A stretch of DNA of 29,293 bases from an uncultured Lachnospiraceae bacterium (GTDB lineage Bacteria; Bacillota; Clostridia; Lachnospirales; Lachnospiraceae). Under the pieces are notes generated by a model. That model saw nothing but the letters and a program-made list of their open reading frames with translations, made no database searches and was not told the origin of the DNA. The stretch lies in the NCBI GenBank assembly GCA_910586605.1, contig CAJUJR010000036.1, positions 1 through 29,293 on the forward strand. The letters run 5' to 3'. Every line of letters starts with the position of its first letter. Positions within the stretch are counted from its first letter, which is position 1. Positions 1 through 7,938 of this stretch are shown in pieces. Position numbers and translations under genes: made by a program.

Positions 1-53
1 AGGGGAAGAGATTTTTTATTGAGATCCGGCTACGATTGGCTGTGAATAGTAAC
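1..53 (+). repeat. Left copy of 53-bp repeat found inverted at the other end
   Basis: The first 53 bases match the reverse complement of the last 53 bases (29241-29293) at 48 of 53 positions; mismatches are at positions 1, 2, 10, 26 and 27. The shared core includes GGCTACGATTGGCTGTGAAT. Identity stops sharply after the AAC at 51-53. The copy lies 39 bp upstream of the guaB -35 box and reads toward guaB. It is probably one member of a dispersed intergenic repeat family; its function is not known to me. Confidence 0.85.
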
Positions 54-92
54 CTGTTCATGCGTTTAATTTGGATAGAAATGAAAAAACAG

Positions 93-122
93 TTGACAAG
101 AAAAGCAAATTTGGTGTATACT
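93..122 (+). promoter_or_regulatory. Sigma-A promoter of guaB
   Basis: A perfect -35 TTGACA (93-98) is followed after 18 bp by TATACT (117-122), placing transcription start near 130. The ribosome site AAAGGAGG is at 138-145, 8 nt before the GTG start, so the leader is very short and no purine riboswitch can fit in it. Confidence 0.8.
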
Positions 123-153
123 CTTTAAAATTTACATAAAGGAGGACACTAAA

Positions 154-1605
154 GTGGGCGAAATTATCGGTGAAGGGATAACATTTGACGACGTATTATT
201 AGTACCGCAGTATTCTGAGGTAATTCCAAATCAGGTTTCATTAGCAACAAATTTAACAAAGACAATACAGCTGAATATTCCTATGATGAGTGCAGGGATG
301 GATACAGTTACAGAGTACCGTATGGCGATTGCGATGGCAAGGCAGGGAGGGATTGGCATTATCCATAAGAATATGTCAATTGAGGCGCAGGCTGATGAGG
401 TTGATAAAGTAAAGCGTTCAGAGAATGGAGTAATCACTGACCCATTTTATCTGTCTCCGGAGCATACATTGGAAGATGCCAATAATTTAATGGCGAAATT
501 TCGGATTTCCGGCGTACCAATTACGGAAGGGAAAAAGCTGGTAGGGATTATTACAAACCGGGATTTAAAATTTGAAACGGATTTTAGCAAAAAGATTAAG
601 GAATCTATGACGTCAGAATCCCTGATTACGGCAAAGCAGGGAATTACTTTGGACGAAGCAAAAGAAATTCTGGCAAAATCTAGAAAAGAAAAGCTCCCTT
701 TAGTGGATGATGAAGGAAACCTGACGGGGCTGATTACAATTAAGGATATTGAAAAGCAGATAAAATACCCTCTGGCTGCTAAGGATTCACAGGGACGCCT
801 TCTCTGTGGCGCGGGAGTCGGGGTAACGGCTAATATTTTAGAGCGTGTAGACGCCCTTGTGGCAAAGCATGTGGATTGCATTGTGGTTGATTCAGCACAT
901 GGACACAGCGCAAATGTAATCAAATCAGTAAAGATGGTACGTGATGCATATCCTGATTTGCAGATTATTGCTGGGAATGTTGCTACGGCAGAAGCAACAG
1001 AAGCTTTGATAAAAGCTGGTGTCAACTGTGTTAAAGTCGGAATTGGACCTGGTTCTATCTGTACTACACGTGTTGTTGCTGGTATTGGTGTCCCACAGAT
1101 TACGGCAATTATGAATTGCTATGAAGCTGCAAAGAAATATGATGTGCCAATTATTGCAGACGGTGGTATTAAATATTCTGGTGATATGACTAAAGCGATT
1201 GCAGCAGGAGCAAGCGTCTGCATGATGGGAAGTATTTTTGCTGGATGTGATGAGAGTCCTGGGGATTTTGAATTATTCCAGGGGCGTAAATATAAGGTAT
1301 ACCGTGGTATGGGTTCTATTGCAGCGATGGAAAATGGCAGTAAAGACCGTTATTTCCAGGCGAATGCTAAGAAACTTGTCCCAGAAGGCGTAGAAGGGCG
1401 CGTGGCATATAAGGGGACAGTTGAAGATACTGTGTTCCAGTTGATGGGCGGCCTGCGTTCAGGAATGGGATATTGTGGAGCTGGAGATATAGAAAGCTTG
1501 CAGAATCATTCTAAGTTTGTGAAAATTTCAGCAGCATCCTTGAAAGAAAGCCATCCGCATGATATCCATATAACGAAAGAGGCTCCAAATTATAGTGTGG
1601 AATAA
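154..1605 (+). CDS. guaB: IMP dehydrogenase
   Basis: NAD-dependent oxidation of IMP to XMP, the committed step of guanine nucleotide synthesis; a cytosolic tetramer. The 483 residues match the usual bacterial length. An N-terminal TIM-barrel part (GITFDDVLLVP) is followed by two CBS domains at about residues 95-205, then the rest of the barrel with the catalytic loop GPGSICTTRVV (catalytic Cys303), the ADGGIKYSGD phosphate-binding stretch, and the flap around GMGSIAAMENGS. The GTG start at 154 is chosen because AAAGGAGG lies 8 nt upstream. The gene has its own strong promoter and may read through into the amidase gene 43 bp downstream, as I see no terminator between them. The assignment is secure. 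Confidence 0.97.
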   Translation: MGEIIGEGITFDDVLLVPQYSEVIPNQVSLATNLTKTIQLNIPMMSAGMDTVTEYRMAIAMARQGGIGIIHKNMSIEAQADEVDKVKRSENGVITDPFYLSPEHTLEDANNLMAKFRISGVPITEGKKLVGIITNRDLKFETDFSKKIKESMTSESLITAKQGITLDEAKEILAKSRKEKLPLVDDEGNLTGLITIKDIEKQIKYPLAAKDSQGRLLCGAGVGVTANILERVDALVAKHVDCIVVDSAHGHSANVIKSVKMVRDAYPDLQIIAGNVATAEATEALIKAGVNCVKVGIGPGSICTTRVVAGIGVPQITAIMNCYEAAKKYDVPIIADGGIKYSGDMTKAIAAGASVCMMGSIFAGCDESPGDFELFQGRKYKVYRGMGSIAAMENGSKDRYFQANAKKLVPEGVEGRVAYKGTVEDTVFQLMGGLRSGMGYCGAGDIESLQNHSKFVKISAASLKESHPHDIHITKEAPNYSVE

Positions 1606-1648
1606 AAATATAGTACTTATATATAGATTAGAGTGTGTACTGTGAAAA

Positions 1649-2380
1649 ATGTTCAGGAAACAGGCAGATGATAAAACAATGAAAAAACTTACTAGGGCGA
1701 AAAAAAGACAGCTTAAACGTGTACTTATTATTGCAGGGGTGGCATCAGCAGTGTCGCTCCTGGTTATCCTTATTTTTATTTTAGTGATACGTGGGATTTC
1801 ACCTAAATTTACAGAGCAAGCCAAAGAAGATGAATTGGATTATACATTGATAAAAGTGGGGAAGCCGTTGATTTCAGAAAAGTTTCTGACAAAAAATGTA
1901 AATTCCAGGCCAGGGACGCCATTGGAAAATATTACTGGGGTAGTAGTCCATTATACTGCAAATCCTGGTACAGATGCAAAGGCTAACCGCAATTATTTTG
2001 AATCCAGGAAAGACTGCCCAGATGAAGGGCAGTATAAAGTGAGCAGCCACTTTGTGATTGGCTTGGATGGTTCTATTATCCAATGCATCCCAGAAAATGA
2101 GATAGCCTATGCTTCCAATAAGAGGAATAGTGATACAATTTCTATAGAGTGCTGCCATCCTGACGACAGTGGGAGATTTACTGAAAAAACATACCATTCC
2201 CTGGTGCATCTTGTTTCCTATTTGTGTGATAAATATGAAATTCCGATAAAGCAGGTAATACGCCATTATGATGTGACACAAAAAGAATGTCCAAGATATT
2301 TTGTAAAGCATCCTGAGTCATGGCGGAAGTTCAGGGAAGATATTACCACATATCTAAAAAAGAAGGAGTCAGAAGAGTAA
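1649..2380 (+). CDS. Membrane-anchored N-acetylmuramoyl-L-alanine amidase (amidase_2/PGRP fold)
   Basis: A zinc amidase predicted to cut the MurNAc-L-Ala bond of peptidoglycan outside the membrane. 243 residues. The N terminus is strongly basic (KKLTRAKKRQLKR) and is followed by one hydrophobic segment at about residues 25-48, an uncleaved anchor or signal sequence. The catalytic domain covers about 90-230. Likely zinc ligands are His101 (VVHYTAN), His206 (IRHYDV) and Cys214 (KECPRYF), the usual H/H/C pattern of amidase_2. Neither ATG 1649 nor the in-frame ATG 1679 has a good ribosome site, so the start is uncertain by ten residues. The gene probably shares transcription with guaB and is closed by the terminator at 2389. 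Family is sure. A sporulation, lysis or turnover role cannot be told from sequence. Confidence 0.9.
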   Translation: MFRKQADDKTMKKLTRAKKRQLKRVLIIAGVASAVSLLVILIFILVIRGISPKFTEQAKEDELDYTLIKVGKPLISEKFLTKNVNSRPGTPLENITGVVVHYTANPGTDAKANRNYFESRKDCPDEGQYKVSSHFVIGLDGSIIQCIPENEIAYASNKRNSDTISIECCHPDDSGRFTEKTYHSLVHLVSYLCDKYEIPIKQVIRHYDVTQKECPRYFVKHPESWRKFREDITTYLKKKESEE

Positions 2381-2388
2381 TTTTAGTG

Positions 2389-2417
2389 AAAACAGAGATT
2401 TTATCTCTGTTTTTTTA
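2389..2417 (+). terminator. Rho-independent terminator after the amidase
   Basis: AAAACAGAGAT (2389-2399) pairs perfectly with ATCTCTGTTTT (2403-2413) across a 3-nt loop, and the 3' arm runs into a T tract to 2417. It begins 9 bp after the amidase stop codon. Confidence 0.9.
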
Positions 2418-2430
2418 TTACATTTGTATA

Positions 2431-2458
2431 TTGCTATTTTTTGGATAGGTGCTATAAT
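2431..2458 (+). promoter_or_regulatory. Probable sigma-A promoter of the large surface protein
   Basis: A consensus -10 TATAAT (2453-2458) lies 16 bp after TTGCTA (2431-2436, 4/6 match to the -35 consensus). It sits right after the upstream terminator and about 100 bp before the preferred start codon. Confidence 0.6.
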
Positions 2459-2559
2459 GGGATTCACAAACAAATTGACAGATACATATGTGACAATTGG
2501 ATTTTAGGAAAATATGGAAACAGTACATGGAAGGGAGAGGGATAGCAGAAAGGGACTAT

Positions 2560-5500
2560 ATGAAAAAATACAGGATATGGTTTATAGCTGCCACTATGCT
2601 CCTGTTTTGGGGTGTATACTTTTATGGTGGGAGATCAGAAGCAGCAACTTATACAAACAATGAAATTGGGACACTGGATAAGATTGGCGTATATGAAGAT
2701 AAAGAAGGCGGATATTCCCATATAGGGATAAAATTATACTGGGATGATATGCTGGTGGCGTATGCCCTGGATACCTACCGCAAGGAGAATGGTAATTGGG
2801 TATATCTTGCCACAAATTATAATGGCACAATTTATAATCTGACAACGGATTATTTCCCGTCGGATTCCTTAATCCGTGTATATAAGACGGGGGCGAGGTT
2901 TGGCGTTCCGATTAATGCATTTCGGAATGGGAAGTCAGAGTACAGTGTGACCATTGAGGAAATGCAGCTTGGGAAATTTAATTATAAGTCACTTGAGATG
3001 GCAAATATACCAGCGGGGACATTTGGTACAATAAAAAATGTTTTTAATTATACCTTCTTGCCAACAAAGTCAGAGCAAATAGTATGTTCCAATGTTGCAC
3101 AGTCAAGGTCTTATACGATTCGCGCCTATAGTGTCCGTAATATCCGGCCTGGGGAAGAGATCCCAGCAGATACTGGAGGTGGGCAGATAACAAGTCCAGG
3201 TAAAGCATATTATAATGGCAGCGGCTATTGCCTGACAAAGCTTCCAGAGGTTACCTATGGGAAGGCTGGATACAGCGCTGTGTTCCAGGGCTGGCATAGT
3301 GCTAAGGCTGGCGGAAAACAGTACCAGGCTGGCGATATCCTAAAAAATGGTGATACATTATATGCAAGGTGGAATGTTACAGCAAATGAGTATACTGTCA
3401 ATTGTGTGGATGTACTTGGTGAAAATGCGAATGGAACAGTTTTAGGCAGGACAACATGGAAAGCAAAATGTGATGAAAAGGTTAGTGGGGAAAAGGCTGG
3501 GACAGATAAAACCCCAGGTGCGTACTATCCAGATTGCCATTACACAGGCGCGACGACAGCAACTGTAACGGCATCTGGTGCAACGGTATACCGTTATTTT
3601 TCTTATGAAAATTATCCAGTCCGTTTTATAGACCAGATTGAAAGTGGTACAAGGAAAGGGGAGATGCTTCACAGTACATCGGAGGATAGAGAGTTTAATA
3701 CAACCGTTTCCGGTGCAGATTTAGGAGATAACCAACAGGCGGGTGCTTATTATAAAGGGTATTGTTACAGTGATTGTACAAGTTCTAAAGTAACAGCACA
3801 GGGGACGACAGTTTACCGTTATTTCCGGCCGGCTTGTTATTCTATTGTGTTTGATGGAAATGGTGCGACGGGCGGCACGATGGAGAAGCTGGAAGGCTGT
3901 TTGTACGATGATATGGTTGATTTACCACGAAATGAATATCAGAGGGTAAGCCAGGTTTTGTTATACCGTAATCAGGAAAAGCTGCCAGAGGAGACAACAG
4001 AAATGGCAGTAACCCATAAATTTTTGGGCTGGGCAGAAGAACCAGATGGTGTGGTAAAATATCCGGATATGGGTTCTTTAAGAAATATTACAGAACAGGA
4101 GAAAGAAGTAATATTATATGCTGTCTGGAGTGAGGAGAAAATTGTGCCTCCAAGCATTCCTTCCCAGATTGGTTATCATTTCTTGGGTTGGGCAAAAGAG
4201 CCGGACGCCCAGAATGCTATGACACAGGTTTCTGTAAGCGGTTCTGTAGAATTATACGCTGTCTGGAAACAGGAGGCAGTAAAATATCATGTGGAATATT
4301 ATAAGGAAAATTTGAGTGGGGAGTATGAACTTGCTTCTAGTTATGAATTTGAAGGTTATAGTGGAGAAGCTGTAACACTTGATTCTGTTGATAAAATTTA
4401 CCCTGGTTTTACCTTAGATGGGGCGTCTTCACAATTGAGCGGCCAGATAAAGCCAGATGGAAGCCTGATTCTGTGCGCCTATTTTAAACGGGATGCATAT
4501 GAACTTTCCTTTGATTTAAATGGTGGGAAAGTGCCTTCAGAAGGCGCTGGCTTTGGAAAAGAGAAGATAAGGTTTGGTAAAAACATTTTTCTGCCTACAA
4601 CAGTGCCGCTAAAGGAGGGATATATTTTTCAGGGATGGTCTTTGGAGGCAGATAATGATGCTGTTTTGCTTAGCCCAGGGGATAGCTTTGTGGCCCAGAA
4701 CCATGATACGGTGTTATATGCACAGTGGAAGCCGCTCCGCTTTACAGTAAAATATGATAATAATGCAGCATACAGTAAAGTCCCAGGTATCAGCGGTACG
4801 GTAGAGGATACAGAATATGTTTACCAAAAGGACTCTTATGCCAGTAAAACTTTATTTAAAGCTTCTGATGCAAAGGTGGTTGCATGGAACAGTAAACCAG
4901 ATGGTAGCGGAATTTCTGTATTGCCTGGTACAAATATGAAAGGGTTGTTTGATTCCTGTAAAACTCTTACATTATATGCAATCTGGGAACATGACACTAA
5001 AAATGCAGCGTCCTTTCAGCTTACCATATGGGCAGAGGCAGAAAAAGATGGGAAAGTGCAGAAGGAACAAATAGATACGTTGCTTTTACAGGGAAAAGCA
5101 GGGGAGAAAATTAGTGCAGCGCTTCTCCGGCTTTACCAGGATGTACTGCAGGGAGAAGAGGCCATATATTTTTATAAAGGTTATGAAGTGGTTAATGTAA
5201 AAGAGTTGGAGCAGGTAATTTCTATGGAATCAGATACAGATGTTGCTTTAACTGTAAAGAAGAGGAAATGCAGCATATCTTTCCAAGGAAACCTTGATAA
5301 GCCGGAAAACCAGATACAGGGTGTGACAACAGAGTTCGGGGAAAAAATAACGCTGCCTGATAAATTGTCGGACGGAGCAAAAATTGATCGGTTTGAAGAC
5401 AGCAGGGGAAATGTCTATGTTCCGGGAAGTGCTATTACATTAGAACATAATTTAGTGTTATTTGTCCAACATGCAGTATATTTACATGATGAAACAGGGA

Positions 5501-6615
5501 AGGAGAAAGAACAGGTTCTCTATGTAACAAGAGGAACAGATTATATTTTGCCAGAACTGAAAAAAATAGGTTACCGTTTCCTTGGGTGGTATAGCGCAGA
5601 TGGGAAGAAAGCTGGAGATGCAGGCGATACGATAAAAAATATCCTGAAACGCTGTGATTATTATGCTAAATGGTCGGAGCCGCTTACTTATCATATATCT
5701 TATGATATGGAGGGATTTGATATTAAGATATTGGAAAATAATATCTCTTATTATCAATATTCCAAGGAAACTATTCTGCCAAATGCCAGCCAGGTTTCGG
5801 TTCCGGAAGGTTATCAGTTTGCAGGCTGGTATTACAGCGACGATATTGACAAGAAACCAGTTGCTGTTATTTCTGCTTCTGAACACGGCGACAAAATTCT
5901 AAAGCCGCTTTTAATAAAGAAAGCAGGCAACGATGAAGATAAAGACAAAGATGATAAAAATCCTGTACAGGATGGCGATGGAAATACGCCGCCTGACACA
6001 GATAAAAATCCTGGCAGTTCTGATGCAAACCAAGAAGATAAGCCTGGCGACAGCATCATAAATAAAGACAAGGATTCGCTTCACAATAAACAACAGACCC
6101 AAAAGAAAGGAAAACTGGTAAAGGGAAGTACTTTCTGGAAAGGAAATCTGAAATATAAAGTGATTTCAACTGCAAAGGGAAAAGAAAGTGTAAAAGTGGT
6201 AGGAAGCCGCCAAAAAGGAAAGAAACTTTCTGTCCCGGCTAAAGTGCCATATGGTAAGCAGGTATTTGCTGTTATAGGAATTGGGGAAAAGGCATTTTAT
6301 AAGGCAAGTAAGCTGACAACAGTTATTCTTTCCAAAAATATTAAGAAAATTGGGGTGAAAGCATTTGCACAGATGAAAAATTTAAAAAGTATTACAATTG
6401 GGAAAGGGATAGAGGAAATTGCAAAGTCAGCATTCCAGAAAGACAAGAAACTGAAAAAAGTTGTAATTAAGGGCAAGAAGCTTGCCAAAATAGGAAAGAA
6501 AGCTTTTGCGCAAATTCATCCAAAAGCAACAATTAAAGTAGTAAAGAGTAATAAGAAAACTTCTAAAAAATTTTTAAAAGCTTCTGGTTTGAAAAAAACA
6601 ATTAGAATTTGTTGA
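2560..6615 (+). CDS. Large secreted protein with InlB/Listeria-Bacteroides repeats and C-terminal BspA-type LRRs
   Basis: I prefer ATG 2560 (1351 aa) because AAAGGG lies just upstream and a signal peptide follows: a KK start, a hydrophobic core, then a likely SEA|A cleavage site near residue 28. An in-frame TTG at 2497 would add 21 residues and is less likely. Many beta-grasp repeats of the flg_new (InlB B) type recur, recognised by GYxFLGW...LYAxW (about residues 210-272, 426-570, 647-810, 990-1110). A MucBP-like stretch lies near 575-645. A Lys/Asp/Asn-rich linker covers about 1118-1181. At 1184-1340 are four or so LRR_5 (BspA-like) units such as IGEKAFYKASKLTTVILSK. No LPXTG motif or SLH domain is visible, so anchoring may depend on the basic C terminus or the protein may be released. 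Likely adhesion or host/glycan binding, by family analogy only. It is a single-gene unit. Confidence 0.9.
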   Translation: MKKYRIWFIAATMLLFWGVYFYGGRSEAATYTNNEIGTLDKIGVYEDKEGGYSHIGIKLYWDDMLVAYALDTYRKENGNWVYLATNYNGTIYNLTTDYFPSDSLIRVYKTGARFGVPINAFRNGKSEYSVTIEEMQLGKFNYKSLEMANIPAGTFGTIKNVFNYTFLPTKSEQIVCSNVAQSRSYTIRAYSVRNIRPGEEIPADTGGGQITSPGKAYYNGSGYCLTKLPEVTYGKAGYSAVFQGWHSAKAGGKQYQAGDILKNGDTLYARWNVTANEYTVNCVDVLGENANGTVLGRTTWKAKCDEKVSGEKAGTDKTPGAYYPDCHYTGATTATVTASGATVYRYFSYENYPVRFIDQIESGTRKGEMLHSTSEDREFNTTVSGADLGDNQQAGAYYKGYCYSDCTSSKVTAQGTTVYRYFRPACYSIVFDGNGATGGTMEKLEGCLYDDMVDLPRNEYQRVSQVLLYRNQEKLPEETTEMAVTHKFLGWAEEPDGVVKYPDMGSLRNITEQEKEVILYAVWSEEKIVPPSIPSQIGYHFLGWAKEPDAQNAMTQVSVSGSVELYAVWKQEAVKYHVEYYKENLSGEYELASSYEFEGYSGEAVTLDSVDKIYPGFTLDGASSQLSGQIKPDGSLILCAYFKRDAYELSFDLNGGKVPSEGAGFGKEKIRFGKNIFLPTTVPLKEGYIFQGWSLEADNDAVLLSPGDSFVAQNHDTVLYAQWKPLRFTVKYDNNAAYSKVPGISGTVEDTEYVYQKDSYASKTLFKASDAKVVAWNSKPDGSGISVLPGTNMKGLFDSCKTLTLYAIWEHDTKNAASFQLTIWAEAEKDGKVQKEQIDTLLLQGKAGEKISAALLRLYQDVLQGEEAIYFYKGYEVVNVKELEQVISMESDTDVALTVKKRKCSISFQGNLDKPENQIQGVTTEFGEKITLPDKLSDGAKIDRFEDSRGNVYVPGSAITLEHNLVLFVQHAVYLHDETGKEKEQVLYVTRGTDYILPELKKIGYRFLGWYSADGKKAGDAGDTIKNILKRCDYYAKWSEPLTYHISYDMEGFDIKILENNISYYQYSKETILPNASQVSVPEGYQFAGWYYSDDIDKKPVAVISASEHGDKILKPLLIKKAGNDEDKDKDDKNPVQDGDGNTPPDTDKNPGSSDANQEDKPGDSIINKDKDSLHNKQQTQKKGKLVKGSTFWKGNLKYKVISTAKGKESVKVVGSRQKGKKLSVPAKVPYGKQVFAVIGIGEKAFYKASKLTTVILSKNIKKIGVKAFAQMKNLKSITIGKGIEEIAKSAFQKDKKLKKVVIKGKKLAKIGKKAFAQIHPKATIKVVKSNKKTSKKFLKASGLKKTIRIC
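3388..3831 (+). repeat. Tandem 70-75-residue module inside the surface protein
   Basis: Two successive segments (about 3388-3600 and 3601-3831) have the same plan: a beta-strand start (YTVNCVD / YPVRFID), a GxxxG-like turn, a central GAYY followed by a Cys-containing C/Y pattern (PDCHYTG / KGYCYSDC), then VTAxGxTVYRYF. The clearest shared segment is VTASGATVYRYF against VTAQGTTVYRYF. They look like a diverged internal duplication separate from the flg_new units around them. Confidence 0.7.
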
Positions 6616-6642
6616 TGGCTTACTACTTACAACCAAATGTCC

Positions 6643-6675
6643 GGGCATGCTCACATGCAAGTATGCGACATGCCC
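6643..6675. other. Inverted repeat downstream of the surface protein
   Basis: GGGCATG (6643-6649) and CATGCCC (6669-6675) form a 7-bp GC-rich stem with a 19-nt loop that itself contains GCAT/ATGC repeats. No T tract follows directly. In the 139-bp gap between two convergent genes it is the only obvious structure and may act as a weak bidirectional terminator or be a repeat remnant. Confidence 0.4.
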
Positions 6676-6754
6676 ATCCGCTTGGCTATGCTGTTAGAGG
6701 AAATTAACTTTTTTAAAAATGGTTATGGGTAAGGGCGATAAGGAAATAAAAACC

Positions 6755-7237
6755 TTAGAGTTCCAGTGATAATACTTTATTGGCCGGCTGATACTGTGTA
6801 TAGTTTACGCCGGCTGATTTCATCATCCGTTTTGCAGCGATTACAGAGGATGTACCTGAATATTTATCACTTAAATAAATAACCTCAGCTATGCCAGCTT
6901 GAATCAAGGCTTTGGTACATTCGTTGCAAGGAAACAGAGTGGTATATATCCTGGCATGAAGCATATTAGTCCCTGTATAATTCAAAAGTGCGTTTAGTTC
7001 TGCATGGCAGACATAAAGATACTTGCTATCCAAATCAGAAGATGCTTCCCGTTCCCAAGGATATTCATCATCAGAACAGCCCCGTGGCATTCCATTATAA
7101 CCAACAGAAAGAATTTTGTTGTCCTGGCTGACAATGCAAGCTCCTACACTGGTATGGGGGTCTTTGCTTCTCAGTGCAGATAAAAGGGCAATCCCCATAA
7201 AATATTCGTCCCATTTCAGATAATCTGTTTTTTTCAT
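6755..7237 (-). CDS. Deoxycytidylate (dCMP) deaminase-family protein
   Basis: A zinc deaminase, probably dCMP to dUMP, which feeds dTTP synthesis. 160 residues from ATG 7237, which has TGAGGA upstream; longer in-frame starts would add unconserved residues. Zinc and catalytic motifs are His78-Ala-Glu80 (CHAELNAL) and Cys104-x-x-Cys107 (PCNECTKAL). The N-terminal half has SKDPHTSVGACIV and GYNGMPRGCSDDEYPW, typical of dCMP deaminase/ComEB rather than of short cytidine deaminases. The gene lies downstream of rpsT on the same strand, but a terminator stands between them. No dTTP-pathway gene is adjacent. Family sure; substrate inferred. Confidence 0.9.
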   Translation of the reverse strand: MKKTDYLKWDEYFMGIALLSALRSKDPHTSVGACIVSQDNKILSVGYNGMPRGCSDDEYPWEREASSDLDSKYLYVCHAELNALLNYTGTNMLHARIYTTLFPCNECTKALIQAGIAEVIYLSDKYSGTSSVIAAKRMMKSAGVNYTQYQPANKVLSLEL

Positions 7238-7339
7238 GATATTCCTCAATGTAAAATATGTAAAACATAAGCCGCTGTTTTGCAGCGTCTGACAGCTTTG
7301 TTGGCAGGTTTTACGTAGGTTAAGTAAAATAATATATAG

Positions 7340-7369
7340 TGAAAAAGCTGCCCACACCCTGGCAGCTTT
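7340..7369 (-). terminator. Rho-independent terminator of rpsT
   Basis: Read on the minus strand, AAAGCTGCC (7369-7361) pairs with GGCAGCTTT (7352-7344) across an 8-nt loop, and the 3' arm continues into a T tract (7346-7342). It lies 9 bp beyond the rpsT stop codon. Confidence 0.9.
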
Positions 7370-7378
7370 CTGGGTTAA

Positions 7379-7642
7379 TTATGCAATTTTGTTAACAGCT
7401 AATGTCATACGTGAAATCTTTCTGGAAGCAGTTTTTTTATGATAAACGCCTTTGCTTGCAGCTTTATTGATTTCAGAAATTGCTGCTGTTAATGCAGTTT
7501 TAGCAGTAGTTTTGTCATTTGCAGCGATTGCAGCATCTACTTTTTTAATAGAAGTCTTTACTTTAGACTTGATAGCTTTGTTTCTTTCTGCATTTCTGCG
7601 GTCAACTAAAATTCTCTTCTTTGCTGATTTAATGTTAGCCAT
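7379..7642 (-). CDS. rpsT: 30S ribosomal protein S20
   Basis: A small primary rRNA-binding protein of the 30S subunit. 87 residues, the normal length. It starts MANIKSAKKRI and is rich in Lys/Ala helices (VDAAIAANDKTTAKTALTAA), ending in the conserved KGVYHKKTASRKISRM region. ATG 7642 follows GGGAGG by a good spacing. It is transcribed from its own strong promoter at 7716-7744, with a leader of about 70 nt containing a hairpin. It is divergent from gpr, the gene order seen in many Firmicutes. Confidence 0.97.
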   Translation of the reverse strand: MANIKSAKKRILVDRRNAERNKAIKSKVKTSIKKVDAAIAANDKTTAKTALTAAISEINKAASKGVYHKKTASRKISRMTLAVNKIA

Positions 7643-7675
7643 TTTTACACCTCCCTGCTTATATTTTTTATTCTT

Positions 7676-7704
7676 GCAGTGCGAATAATTAAATTTCACA
7701 CTGC
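7676..7704 (-). promoter_or_regulatory. Stem-loop in the rpsT 5' leader
   Basis: On the minus strand GCAGTGTGAA (7704-7695) pairs with TTCGCACTGC (7685-7676), 9 of 10 positions Watson-Crick plus one G/T pair, around a 9-nt AT-rich loop. It lies within the predicted transcript, 33 nt upstream of the start codon. S20 synthesis is known to be autoregulated in other bacteria; whether this hairpin takes part is inference. Confidence 0.45.
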
Positions 7705-7715
7705 ACACCCTATAT

Positions 7716-7744
7716 ATAATATAGAAAGAGACAACTTTTGTCAA
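7716..7744 (-). promoter_or_regulatory. Sigma-A promoter of rpsT
   Basis: On the minus strand TTGACA (7744-7739) is followed after exactly 17 bp by TATTAT (7721-7716). A perfect -35 and ideal spacing fit a ribosomal protein gene. Confidence 0.85.
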
Positions 7745-7817
7745 TACAAAAAATGAATATAGAAAGAAAAGTTACTATTCTCTGCTTATTTTTAAATAAG
7801 CAGTCTCATTGTGCTTA

Positions 7818-7853
7818 TATTACTTCAGCGGCTGAATATTGATAAATTTTATG
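7818..7853 (+). repeat. Single arm of the TATTACTTCGGC palindromic repeat family
   Basis: TATTACTTCAGCGGCTGAAT here resembles the left arm of the 162-bp palindrome at 18781 (TATTACTTCGGCTGCTAAAT), and the following bases (TATTGATAAATTTTA) also resemble its continuation. No matching second arm is seen nearby. It lies in the rpsT-gpr divergent gap. Confidence 0.5.
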
Positions 7854-7860
7854 CAGAATA
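7833..7860 (+). promoter_or_regulatory. Possible forespore (sigma-G-like) promoter of gpr
   Basis: TGAATA (7833-7838) and CAGAATA (7854-7860) resemble the sigma-G -35 and -10 elements, with a 15-bp spacer that is shorter than usual. gpr is known to be sigma-F/sigma-G dependent in Bacillus. The match overlaps the repeat arm, so the call is weak. Confidence 0.3.
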
Positions 7861-7938
7861 TATTTTCAGCTGCAGGGCGGAAGAATGAGTGGCAGCGAGT
7901 GCTGCAACAATTTAACAAAGAAAAAGGGGGATTTGTTT

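Noticed and set aside
54..153. A purine or ZTP riboswitch ahead of guaB
   Set aside because: The promoter leaves a leader of only about 25 nt. The purE leader likewise shows none of the conserved purine-riboswitch core that I could recognise.
2475..2503. TTGACA at 2475 as the -35 of the surface protein promoter
   Set aside because: No acceptable -10 box lies 16-18 bp downstream. The TTGCTA-16-TATAAT pair just upstream is better.
7238..7357. A 40-residue N-terminal extension of the dCMP deaminase
   Set aside because: The extra residues are unlike the family, and the ATG at 7237 has a TGAGGA site with normal spacing.
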